A DNA stretch of 5,484 nucleotides from an uncultured Anaerolineae bacterium. Lineage in GTDB: Bacteria; Chloroflexota; Anaerolineae; Anaerolineales; UBA11858. Positions within the stretch are counted from its first letter, which is position 1; each line of letters opens with the position of its first letter. The position numbers and the translations under genes are program-made. Below, in pieces: positions 1 to 5,040 of the stretch. The DNA is taken from positions 1 to 5,484 of the forward strand of contig CALCSH010000122.1 in NCBI GenBank assembly GCA_937893815.1, given 5' to 3'. Under the pieces are notes generated by a model, which made no database searches, was not told the DNA's origin, and saw nothing but the letters and a program-made list of their open reading frames with translations.

Positions 1-2
1 CA

Positions 3-167
3 AATCGTCAGGGTGATTGCGATCAAAGCAACCCACCGAAGGGAATTTGTTCCTGCTCGTTGTGGGTACACCCCGAATGTTGCGCCTGTGGCACGATATC
101 GGAGCAAAGCGAGGATGGTTGGCTGGAAGCTGCTTTCGAGGACCGCATCAGCGGAATGGAGGTATAG
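3..167 (+). CDS. C-terminal end of a Cys-rich, possibly zinc-binding protein (5' partial)
   Basis: The frame entering at base 3 stays open for 54 codons to a TAG at 165-167. It has no ATG near its beginning, so the gene probably starts upstream of the window. The visible part contains a cysteine cluster, C16-x-C18-x7-C26-C27-x-C29-G (numbered from base 3), resembling a zinc knuckle or ribbon, followed by an acidic tail (residues 34-54, ending ISGMEV). The stop lies 2 bp before the next start, and the next gene's GGAGG sits inside the last codons, which is typical of genes in one operon. Two other frames are also open here (one from base 1 to 333, one from base 17), but neither ends in a position that fits the next start so well. 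The family is not recognised. The metal-binding reading is inferred from the cysteine spacing only. Confidence 0.5.
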   Translation, partial: NRQGDCDQSNPPKGICSCSLWVHPECCACGTISEQSEDGWLEAAFEDRISGMEV

Positions 168-169
168 CT

Positions 170-574
170 ATGTGTTTGTTGCATCCCCAAATCCCTGCGC
201 CGCAGGTAACGGAAAATACATTCCTGGTTTTTCATCGGCAGGAACGCTTTTTGCCGATGACCAACGAACCATTTACACACGCCTTAGTTGGCTGGCCGGA
301 TCGCTACCATTTGGTAGCGATCGTGGAGGCTGACGAGTCGTATGCTGCCAAAGCCCTGGCCGACAAGCTGGCTAACGTCTGGGGAAAAACCAATCACGGG
401 CGTAAACCCTGGCAAGAGAACGAGGGCGTGATCGCCTTGCAATCTCCGGCCACTTCTACCGGACCCGGCGATGTGGTTTTGTCGCTCGAAGATCATTCCT
501 GGTGGGTTGTTACCACCATCGGATACCAGTCTTTTGAGTTACCCGAAGGAGCGCAGCATGAGCTATGCCACTGA
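170..574 (+). CDS. Hypothetical protein, 134 aa
   Basis: I do not recognise the family. The frame is open from base 17, but the ATG at 170 is the better start: GGAGG at 158-162 lies 7 nt upstream, and this start sits 2 bp after the previous stop. An internal ATG at 257 (residue 30) has no SD. The N-terminus (residues 1-30) is Pro/Gln-rich and looks flexible. Residues 36-72 read as a strand followed by an amphipathic helix (HALVGWPDRYHLVAIVEADE, then an Ala/Lys/Leu-rich helix). Residues 98-123 are strand-like with a WWVV patch. There is no signal peptide, membrane segment or Cys cluster, so it is probably a small soluble cytoplasmic protein. It overlaps the next gene by 17 bp, suggesting translational coupling. 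Function unknown. Confidence 0.65.
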   Translation: MCLLHPQIPAPQVTENTFLVFHRQERFLPMTNEPFTHALVGWPDRYHLVAIVEADESYAAKALADKLANVWGKTNHGRKPWQENEGVIALQSPATSTGPGDVVLSLEDHSWWVVTTIGYQSFELPEGAQHELCH

Positions 575-971
575 ACACCGGCGCATGAAACCGGTTATGG
601 ACAAAGCCCGCGAATTGGACATCGCCACCAACCCCGACCCCGAGGCAGTCTTCGAGGCGGGTAGTGGCGGCTTCCAAATCTGGTGTACACCGAATGACCA
701 CCCCGATGGCTGGGATGGCGTTCCCATGATTGCGGGAGCATTCAGTAAACCCTGTTCGTATGTCGCTTCGGTTGGCTGGGGTTGGGATGAAGATCGCATC
801 ACACATCTTCTTGTCTCGACCATGCCCTATGACCTCGGCGATCATCTCGATAAGGGGCGCTACTCGCTCCATAACCGCCCTGAGGATATAGCCTGGGCAA
901 CGGACAAAACCCGCTGGTTATTCCAGCAGGCGCATGTCCAGATGCCGCCTGTCAAAATCCAGGAAGGCTAA
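558..971 (+). CDS. Hypothetical protein, 137 aa, Trp-rich
   Basis: I do not recognise the family. The ATG at 558 is preferred because GAAGGA at 545-550 lies 7 nt upstream. A longer open frame from 471 would run deep into the preceding gene. Visible pieces are a basic N-terminal helix (residues 6-20), a middle section rich in Gly, Trp and Asp (residues 36-80, including GWDGVPMIAG and VGWGWDEDR), and a C-terminal segment with further Trp residues (residues 110-128, IAWATDKTRWLFQQAH). There is no signal peptide or transmembrane segment. The many Trp, Asp and Gly residues suggest a compact beta-rich fold, but no catalytic motif stands out. The gene overlaps its upstream neighbour by 17 bp and ends 98 bp before radC, so it looks like the last gene of the first transcription unit or sub-operon. 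Function unknown. Confidence 0.65.
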   Translation: MSYATEHRRMKPVMDKARELDIATNPDPEAVFEAGSGGFQIWCTPNDHPDGWDGVPMIAGAFSKPCSYVASVGWGWDEDRITHLLVSTMPYDLGDHLDKGRYSLHNRPEDIAWATDKTRWLFQQAHVQMPPVKIQEG

Positions 972-1000
972 CTATTCCCGTTATCTGTCCGTTCACCCTG

Positions 1001-1052
1001 TCCCGTACCAGGAAGTTTCTTTCTCTGGCGCGGGTATGGGAATACGCGCCAG
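1001..1052 (+). promoter_or_regulatory. radC leader with two alternative hairpins
   Basis: Two pairings can be read by eye. Stem A joins TCCCGTACC (1001-1009) to GGTATGGGA (1033-1041), nine pairs including one G-U. Stem B joins CTGGCGC (1025-1031) to GCGCCAG (1046-1052) and continues inward, after a two-base bulge, with GTAT (1034-1037)/ATAC (1042-1045) around a GGGA loop. The two cannot fully form together. Stem B ends 6 nt before the radC SD (GGAG, 1059-1062). No T-run follows, so it is not an ordinary terminator. A role in translation or transcript control is inferred. Confidence 0.4.
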
Positions 1053-1069
1053 ATCAACGGAGTAAAGCC

Positions 1070-1738
1070 ATGAAACTGCACTATCTACCCGTTCAGGATC
1101 GCCCTGTTCGGAGAGTAGCCGAAGCCCCCACAGCTTGCAACACAATCGAACTGCTGGCTGCCCTGGTTGGCGGCCCGCGGCAAATTGAAATTGCTGAGGA
1201 TTTGCTGAAACATTTTGGGTCTTTGCGAAATATCAAAGGCGCTTCTGCGCGAGAAATCGCAAAAGTCATCAAGGGTGTAGGCCAACAAACCGCCGCCCGC
1301 CTGATCTCTGCATTGGAATTGGGTAGACGATTAGCAACTGATATTGAAGAACTAAAACCCAGCATCATGCAGCCTCAGGACATCGCCGATCTGGTGATGT
1401 ACGAGATGAGCGCATTGGAACAGGAGGAACTTCGGGTAATGCTTGTTGATACTAAAAGCCGCCTGATCGACATCATAATGCTCTATCGAGGCTCAAAAAA
1501 TAGCGCGATCATCAAAACGGGTGAAGTTTTCAAGGAAGCCATCCGTCAAAATGCCAGTGGAATCATTCTGATTCACAATCACCCCACGGGCGACCCCACG
1601 CCATCACCTGATGATGCTGGGATGACGAGGGCCATTGTAGAAGCAGGAAAACTGCTCGATATTGATGTGCTAGATCACCTGGTCATTGGCCGCGGTCGCT
1701 GGGTTTCTCTCAAACAGCGCGGCCTGGGCTTTAGTTAA
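1070..1738 (+). CDS. radC: RadC family protein (JAB/MPN metalloprotein, UPF0758), 222 aa
   Basis: This is a full-length RadC-family protein, matching the usual size of about 220 residues. Residues 22-90 form the N-terminal helix-hairpin-helix-like region, with GVGQQTAARL at 69-78 as the hairpin. Residues 100-222 form the JAB/MPN-like domain with the family signature: E152 in GEVFKEAI, then H169-N-H171-P, and S179-P-D-D182, i.e. HxH-x7-SxxD. H169, H171 and D182 are the expected metal ligands. All key residues are intact, so it should fold and bind metal. Known of the family: the original link to DNA repair in E. coli was withdrawn, its biochemical activity remains unsettled, and radC genes are very common in mobile elements, often near ssb and antirestriction genes. 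The start at 1070 has GGAG at 1059-1062 and gives a normal N-terminus. It stands between structured leaders on both sides, next to ruvB-like. Confidence 0.93.
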   Translation: MKLHYLPVQDRPVRRVAEAPTACNTIELLAALVGGPRQIEIAEDLLKHFGSLRNIKGASAREIAKVIKGVGQQTAARLISALELGRRLATDIEELKPSIMQPQDIADLVMYEMSALEQEELRVMLVDTKSRLIDIIMLYRGSKNSAIIKTGEVFKEAIRQNASGIILIHNHPTGDPTPSPDDAGMTRAIVEAGKLLDIDVLDHLVIGRGRWVSLKQRGLGFS

Positions 1739-1754
1739 ACACCTTCCAACCCGT

Positions 1755-1801
1755 CCGCACCGGAAATCAATCCCCGGTGTGGTGCGGAAAAGCGCCGGGG
1801 G
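1755..1801 (+). promoter_or_regulatory. ruvB-like leader with mutually exclusive hairpins
   Basis: Stem A pairs CCGCACCGG (1755-1763) with CCGGTGTGG (1774-1782), nine pairs including one G-U, around a 10-nt loop. Stem B pairs TCCCCGGTGT (1771-1780) with GCGCCGGGGG (1792-1801), ten pairs including three wobbles, around an 11-nt loop. A further alternative joins CCGCACC (1755-1761) to GGTGCGG (1781-1787). A and B share bases 1774-1780, so only one can exist at a time. Stem B ends 5 nt before the GAGG SD (1807-1810). No T-run follows. The regulatory role is inferred from structure alone. Confidence 0.42.
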
Positions 1802-1821
1802 AAATCGAGGTACGTCACACC

Positions 1822-2856
1822 ATGACAATAGCAGCCACAACTGCGGTAGTGGCACAAGAGCGAAACTGGCGGCCTGAGTCGCTCGATGAGTTTATCGGGC
1901 AAGACAATATCAGGCAAAGACTTGCCATTATGCTCAATTCAATTGTTGTTCGCAACGATGTTCTTGAACACTTGTGTTTCTATGGGCCTCCGGGCCTGGG
2001 GAAAACCACCGTTGCCAAGATCATTGCGAATGCTTTGGGTAGCAGACTGCACGAAATTGCGGCTCCATCGCTCAGTTCGATTGCCGATTTGGGCGACAAG
2101 TTGAGCGACTTGAGTTTGCGGGATGTTTTGTTTTTGGACGAGATACACGCGCTCCGCACGGATGTTGCAGAAAGTCTTTATTCAGCAATGGAAGATTTCA
2201 GGGCAACGATTGTGTTCAAAATTGATCGCGAAACCCGCATCAAGACGATCCCAATACCACCCTTCACGCTGATTGGCGCTACAACGAATTTCGGAAAGCT
2301 GCCAGCCCCACTCCGGGCGCGCTTTGGACAAACCTTTGAGTTTGAATATTACACGGCAGCCCAACTCCGAGAAATCGTCAGGCGTTCCACCCATCTATCC
2401 GGCAACCTGATAACTCAGGACGCTATGGAGATGATCGCTGCGCGGTCGCGGGGTACGCCTCGCAACGCAAATCGATTGTTGCGCCGGTGCGTTGATCTGG
2501 CTATCTACCGCAAGAATTTCATCCAGGAGGGTGAAACTGACTGCTTTATAGATAGACCCGTTGCCCATGAAGCGATGTATCTGGAAAAGTTGGACCCTCT
2601 CGGCCTGAACGCGGAGGATCGGCGTGTTTTGTACGCTCTCCACCACAAAATGGCCGGTCGTCCAGGCAGCTTAGGCCGAATTGCGAACAACGCTCAAGTC
2701 GATATTGACAAGCTGGAAAGGGATATTGAACCCTGGCTTATTCGCGCGGGCCTGATGGTCCAAACGGATATTGGCCGGTCAATCACCCGCCAGGGCGCCC
2801 GACATATTTTGTCGCTCGTTGACCAGATGGTTGCGGATAACGAGATACGAACATGA
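1822..2856 (+). CDS. ruvB: RuvB-like Holliday junction branch-migration AAA+ ATPase, 344 aa
   Basis: All parts of a RuvB hexameric DNA-junction motor are present in order: RPESLDEFIGQ (17-27), Walker A GPPGLGKT (55-62), Walker B VLFLDEIH (102-109), a Glu-rich AMEDF helix end, sensor 1 GATTN (152-156), LRARFG with the probable arginine finger R167, sensor 2 GTPRNANRLLRR (211-222), and a C-terminal winged helix (about 255-330, with LDPLGLNAEDRR and GRSITRQG). Length matches RuvB (about 330-350 aa). Odd: the beta-hairpin that in RuvB docks on RuvA (normally IGxGPxARSIRLDLPPF) keeps its length but reads VFKIDRETRIKTIPIPPF. No ruvA or ruvC is seen in the window. The ATG at 1822 (GAGG at 1807-1810) gives the usual RuvB N-terminus; a GTG at 1777 in the same frame lies inside the leader hairpins and was not chosen. 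The gene overlaps the resolvase gene by 4 bp. It is probably a mobile-element paralogue rather than the host copy. Confidence 0.9.
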   Translation: MTIAATTAVVAQERNWRPESLDEFIGQDNIRQRLAIMLNSIVVRNDVLEHLCFYGPPGLGKTTVAKIIANALGSRLHEIAAPSLSSIADLGDKLSDLSLRDVLFLDEIHALRTDVAESLYSAMEDFRATIVFKIDRETRIKTIPIPPFTLIGATTNFGKLPAPLRARFGQTFEFEYYTAAQLREIVRRSTHLSGNLITQDAMEMIAARSRGTPRNANRLLRRCVDLAIYRKNFIQEGETDCFIDRPVAHEAMYLEKLDPLGLNAEDRRVLYALHHKMAGRPGSLGRIANNAQVDIDKLERDIEPWLIRAGLMVQTDIGRSITRQGARHILSLVDQMVADNEIRT

Positions 2857-3131
2857 GCAACTACGACAAAGGCGCTCGTCTGGAACGTATCGCTAAAAAG
2901 CGGCTTGAAGCACGCGGTTATACCGTGGTTCGCTCTGCTGGCTCAAAAGGCGCGGTTGATCTGGTGGCCTGGAATGCAAAGCATACGCTGCTAATCCAGG
3001 TCAAATCTAACGGTCAAGTAACGCCCAACGATACAAAAAAACTCCTGGCTTTCCCAATACCCGCACGACAGGTATATCGGGAAATGTGGGAGTACAACCG
3101 TGGAAACTGGCTTATAGCCAGACTCAAATAA
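2853..3131 (+). CDS. Hjc-like Holliday junction resolvase / PD-(D/E)XK nuclease, 92 aa
   Basis: The protein follows the archaeal-type Holliday junction resolvase (Hjc) pattern: YDKGARLER (4-12) with E11 and R12, RSAGSKGAVDLVA (27-39) with R27, S28, S31 and catalytic D36, and LLIQVKS (46-52) with K51. In Hjc the residue two before the Lys is Glu; here it is Gln (Q49), a change also seen in Mrr-type PD-(D/E)XK nucleases, so activity is plausible but not certain. At 92 residues it is shorter than typical Hjc (about 120-140), mostly at the C-terminus. The start codon overlaps the ruvB-like stop (ATGA, 2853-2856) and has only a weak SD, so it is probably translated by coupling to ruvB-like. Expected role: cutting four-way junctions moved by the RuvB-like motor, in place of RuvC. 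The alternative is a general structure-specific or restriction-like nuclease of the same fold. Confidence 0.8.
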   Translation: MSNYDKGARLERIAKKRLEARGYTVVRSAGSKGAVDLVAWNAKHTLLIQVKSNGQVTPNDTKKLLAFPIPARQVYREMWEYNRGNWLIARLK

Positions 3132-3140
3132 GCATGAAAT

Positions 3141-3180
3141 GACAGACGAGGGTAACGCTCTCGTCTGTCCCCTTTCTTCT
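3141..3180 (+). terminator. Probable intrinsic terminator after the resolvase gene
   Basis: A perfect 10-bp stem joins GACAGACGAG (3141-3150) and CTCGTCTGTC (3160-3169), extendable inward by up to three weaker pairs (3151-3153/3157-3159). It starts 9 bp after the resolvase stop and is followed by a pyrimidine-rich CCCTTTCTTCT tail (3170-3180). The tail is broken by C residues, so termination may be partial. It would separate the ruvB-like/resolvase unit from the nuclease operon. Confidence 0.55.
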
Positions 3181-3258
3181 GATCTTGGCGGGAGCGGTTT
3201 ACGGACAATTCCCGCGAGTGTCTGAAGGCTGGGTACTCGGCCCCTTGTTCATTTTGCC

Positions 3259-3303
3259 CCGTATGGCATCAATTTCTATCCTGATGCGATACGGCGCATC
3301 AGG
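3259..3303 (+). promoter_or_regulatory. Nuclease-gene leader with mutually exclusive hairpins
   Basis: The 188-bp gap 3132-3319 holds the terminator and this structure. Stem A pairs CCGTATGGCATC (3259-3270) with GATGCGATACGG (3283-3294), 11 of 12 positions, around a 12-nt loop. Stem B pairs CCTGATGCG (3280-3288) perfectly with CGCATCAGG (3295-3303) around a 6-nt loop. They share 3283-3288, so they exclude each other. Stem B ends 6 nt before the GGAGG SD (3310-3314). A weaker inverted repeat, GCGGGA (3188-3193)/TCCCGC (3210-3215), lies further upstream. No clear -10/-35 pair was found. Regulation is inferred. Confidence 0.42.
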
Positions 3304-3319
3304 GATAACGGAGGTAAGC

Positions 3320-4525
3320 ATGTTCAAAACTGGCGATGTTTTTAAACCTGCACGAACAGGATTTCAGGGATTGATTTGCGAAATGTCCCCCACCACTCGC
3401 AACCCTGAATACATCCCCGTTGAGGATTGCCTGAACTGTGCCTTGCAAGGCGCACCCTGTAGAATGGGCAGCCCCGCGGTTCTCCACGGAATTGCCACCA
3501 ATATGCGTCCACCTGGCTACGCTACTCAGGTAGCCATTGAGGAAGCTATTCGGCAAGATGGTGACAACCACGGCGTTAGCATGGGCGTTTCGGCTACCGA
3601 ATTATTAGGTTGCCAGCGCCGGTATCACCTGGATCAGGTATATCCCTGGTGGGATAAGCCCAGCAATTTGTTTTGGGCGTTTCGCGGGCAGGCCATTCAC
3701 GATGCCGTTGAAGCATGGCTCAAAGTCGATCCCTACGCGGTGGGCGAGATTCGTTTGTTCTCGAATCGGCGTATTGGCCCCTATCTCATCTCGGTGCATG
3801 GCGCGCCGGATTTGGTGAGATACAACCCCATTCAGCAAGGGTGGCACCTCCTTGACTACAAGACAACCGATTATATCGGCAAGAAAGTACGTCATATCTG
3901 CTCACATACCGGCAAGCTGATTGGCGATTGGCAATGGAGCATGGAAAGCAAGTCATCGCTGACCTGCCACTGGTGCAAAACGCGACACCCGATTGACGAA
4001 ATTGAGATCACACGCGGGATCGAGTTTTCCGCTCGATCCTCTCACATCCAGCAGTTAAATATCTATGCTGATCTTGTTGAGAATAATTCGCGCGTATTAG
4101 CCGATCTGGTAAACGCACAATTGCAGGCGAAAGGTTTCGATCCGATAGTTCCACCGGACGCGCCTGTTGTAGGTGCAGAACTGCACTATCTCAATATGCG
4201 CCTGTTGCACCGGGAAACGGTAGAAATCTGGCCGTCCGATGAACGCATCCGTTTTGTTATGGATCGTTTAACCGGGGCTGTTGCTGCTCAGACGCCGCCC
4301 ATCTTGACCAACCCGCTGGAAACCTGGGAATGTTCTTATTGCCCTCATGCGGAAGTTTGCGCTCAATTGCACGGTGGGCCTGTCGGGAAGAAATATCTCG
4401 ACGCAGAACTCAAGGCTGCTGAAGCTGCACGCGAGGCGCAAGCGGAGGCCGATCTTCAGGCTGCTGAAGCTGGAAAAAAACCGGCCTTTGATCCCGTTCA
4501 AAACATGCGGGAAATGGGCTTTTAG
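3320..4525 (+). CDS. Cas4/AddB-like PD-(D/E)XK Fe-S nuclease with extra Cys/His clusters, 401 aa
   Basis: Motifs of the RecB/Cas4-type nuclease superfamily appear in order: TELLGCQRRY (93-102) with C98, GQAIH (123-127) with H127, GAPDL with D164, LLDYKT (177-182) with D179 and K181, and QLNIY (245-249) with the QxxxY pair. C98 and C338-x2-C341-x5-C347 match the four-Cys 4Fe-4S pattern of Cas4 and AddB. Beyond the core there is an N-terminal C37-x2-C40-x6-C47 group (plus C20), and between LLDYKT and QxxxY an insertion with H192, C194, H196, C216, C219 and H223 that looks like a zinc finger. The C-terminus (357-388) is an Ala/Glu/Lys-rich helix. The expected role is processing of DNA ends or single strands. 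No cas1, cas2 or AddA-type helicase is near, so CRISPR adaptation is unlikely. The ATG at 3320 with GGAGG at 3310-3314 is chosen; the frame is open from 3185, but that extension covers the leader hairpins. Confidence 0.85.
   Translation: MFKTGDVFKPARTGFQGLICEMSPTTRNPEYIPVEDCLNCALQGAPCRMGSPAVLHGIATNMRPPGYATQVAIEEAIRQDGDNHGVSMGVSATELLGCQRRYHLDQVYPWWDKPSNLFWAFRGQAIHDAVEAWLKVDPYAVGEIRLFSNRRIGPYLISVHGAPDLVRYNPIQQGWHLLDYKTTDYIGKKVRHICSHTGKLIGDWQWSMESKSSLTCHWCKTRHPIDEIEITRGIEFSARSSHIQQLNIYADLVENNSRVLADLVNAQLQAKGFDPIVPPDAPVVGAELHYLNMRLLHRETVEIWPSDERIRFVMDRLTGAVAAQTPPILTNPLETWECSYCPHAEVCAQLHGGPVGKKYLDAELKAAEAAREAQAEADLQAAEAGKKPAFDPVQNMREMGF
4413..4472 (+). repeat. Short direct repeat in the 3' end of the nuclease gene
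   Basis: AGGCTGCTGAAGCTG occurs at 4413-4427 and again at 4458-4472, exactly 45 bp (15 codons) apart and in frame. It encodes the repeated AAEA core of the helical C-terminal tail. A local duplication is the likely origin, though the sequence between the copies has diverged. Confidence 0.6.
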
Positions 4526-4534
4526 GAGGTAATC

Positions 4535-4801
4535 ATGTATTTACACCTGATCTTTGATGACGGCACGGAAATCTGCGTGCCAGAAAGCGATGTGAATGAC
4601 TATATCGCGAAGTACAAAGCTGATGGGTACGAACTGACTGGAACCGCCGAATGCGAAGAAGGCTGTCGCCTGACTAACGGTTTTGAAGACTTGTTCGCAT
4701 TGTTTGGTGTGTTCAGTGCTACGGATGAGTTTGTCGATGCGGCTGTAGCACATTCGCAGCGCACCGGCGAAATCATCATGGCTGACACAGGCCAGTTTTA
4801 G
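4535..4801 (+). CDS. Small acidic hypothetical protein, 88 aa
   Basis: I do not recognise the family. AGGAGGT (4524-4530), which overlaps the stop of the nuclease gene, lies 4 nt before the ATG and makes this a convincing operon gene. The protein is strongly acidic: about 18 Asp/Glu against 4 Lys/Arg. Residues 1-15 look like a beta hairpin (MYLHLIFDDGTEICV), residues 17-31 a helix (ESDVNDYIAKYKADG), and C40 and C44 form a CxxxC pair. Residues 50-72 are hydrophobic and acidic (FEDLFALFGVFSATDEF), probably a helix that contacts a partner rather than a membrane segment. It lies between a nuclease gene and a gene for a very basic small protein, so a partner or DNA-mimic role is possible but unproven. 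Confidence 0.65.
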   Translation: MYLHLIFDDGTEICVPESDVNDYIAKYKADGYELTGTAECEEGCRLTNGFEDLFALFGVFSATDEFVDAAVAHSQRTGEIIMADTGQF

Positions 4802-4810
4802 GAAACCATC

Positions 4811-5005
4811 ATGGAAGAATGGAAAACCCTGTTTGACGGTTATACGCTTTCGTATCCCCGCTTGTTCGATGAAATCGGCAAGAAGTTTGGGCCAACACCG
4901 CAAAAGCGGCGGCGCAAAGCCAATACCACCAAGAACAAGCGAACCGGAACGACCAGGACGCGGCGCAAGATGGCTTACGCCAGTCGCTGCCGCAATCGCA
5001 AATAA
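4811..5005 (+). CDS. Small, very basic hypothetical protein, 64 aa, possibly nucleic-acid binding
   Basis: I do not recognise the family. It begins 9 bp after the acidic gene, with TAGGA (4799-4803) overlapping that gene's stop as a modest SD. The N-terminal 27 residues are ordinary (MEEWKTLFDGYTLSYPRLFD then EIGKKFG). From residue 32 on the chain is almost entirely Lys/Arg/Thr/Asn (QKRRRKANTTKNKRTGTTRT and onward), with about 20 basic against 5 acidic residues overall. Such a tail is expected to be disordered and to bind DNA or RNA without sequence preference. Overlapping frames are also open here, but they lack a good SD. A coding call is likely from position and SD, and less certain than for its neighbours because of low sequence complexity. 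Confidence 0.55.
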   Translation: MEEWKTLFDGYTLSYPRLFDEIGKKFGPTPQKRRRKANTTKNKRTGTTRTRRKMAYASRCRNRK

Positions 5006-5016
5006 CCTGTCTAGAC

Positions 5017-5040
5017 GAGAGCGTCCGAGTTGGCGCTCTC
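5017..5040 (+). promoter_or_regulatory. Hairpin in the gap before ssb (possible weak terminator or leader element)
   Basis: GAGAGCG (5017-5023) pairs perfectly with CGCTCTC (5034-5040), and CC (5025-5026)/GG (5032-5033) can extend it past a bulged T. It begins 12 bp after the stop of the basic gene. The following bases (AAACCTGTTTGTG) are not a proper T-run, so termination is doubtful. The rest of the 166-bp gap (5006-5171) shows a short GGGCA/TGCCC repeat (5055-5059/5076-5080), a T6 tract at 5146-5151 without an adjacent hairpin, and no convincing promoter. Confidence 0.35.

Noticed and set aside
13..333. Open frame of 106 codons overlapping the first two genes
   Set aside because: It would begin at a GTG without an SD and overlaps the better supported frames ending at 167 and starting at 170.
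510..872. 120-codon open frame on the minus strand
   Set aside because: Antisense to the 558-971 gene, with no SD or recognisable protein features.
1025..1052. radC leader hairpin as an intrinsic terminator
   Set aside because: No T-run follows; the stem leads directly into an SD.
1777..1821. GTG start giving a longer RuvB-like protein
   Set aside because: It lies inside the leader hairpins, lacks an SD and adds 15 residues unlike any RuvB N-terminus.
3185..3319. N-terminal extension of the nuclease by 45 residues
   Set aside because: No SD at the upstream start; the stretch contains the leader hairpins, while ATG 3320 has a strong GGAGG and a natural N-terminus.
3320..4525. Cas4 of a CRISPR adaptation module
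   Set aside because: No cas1, cas2 or repeat-spacer array in the window; the Fe-S nuclease pattern alone also fits AddB/RecB-like and mobile-element nucleases.
4541..4903. 120-codon open frame on the minus strand
   Set aside because: It is antisense to the acidic gene and the start of the basic gene, both with SD sites and operon spacing; its composition looks like a frame shadow.
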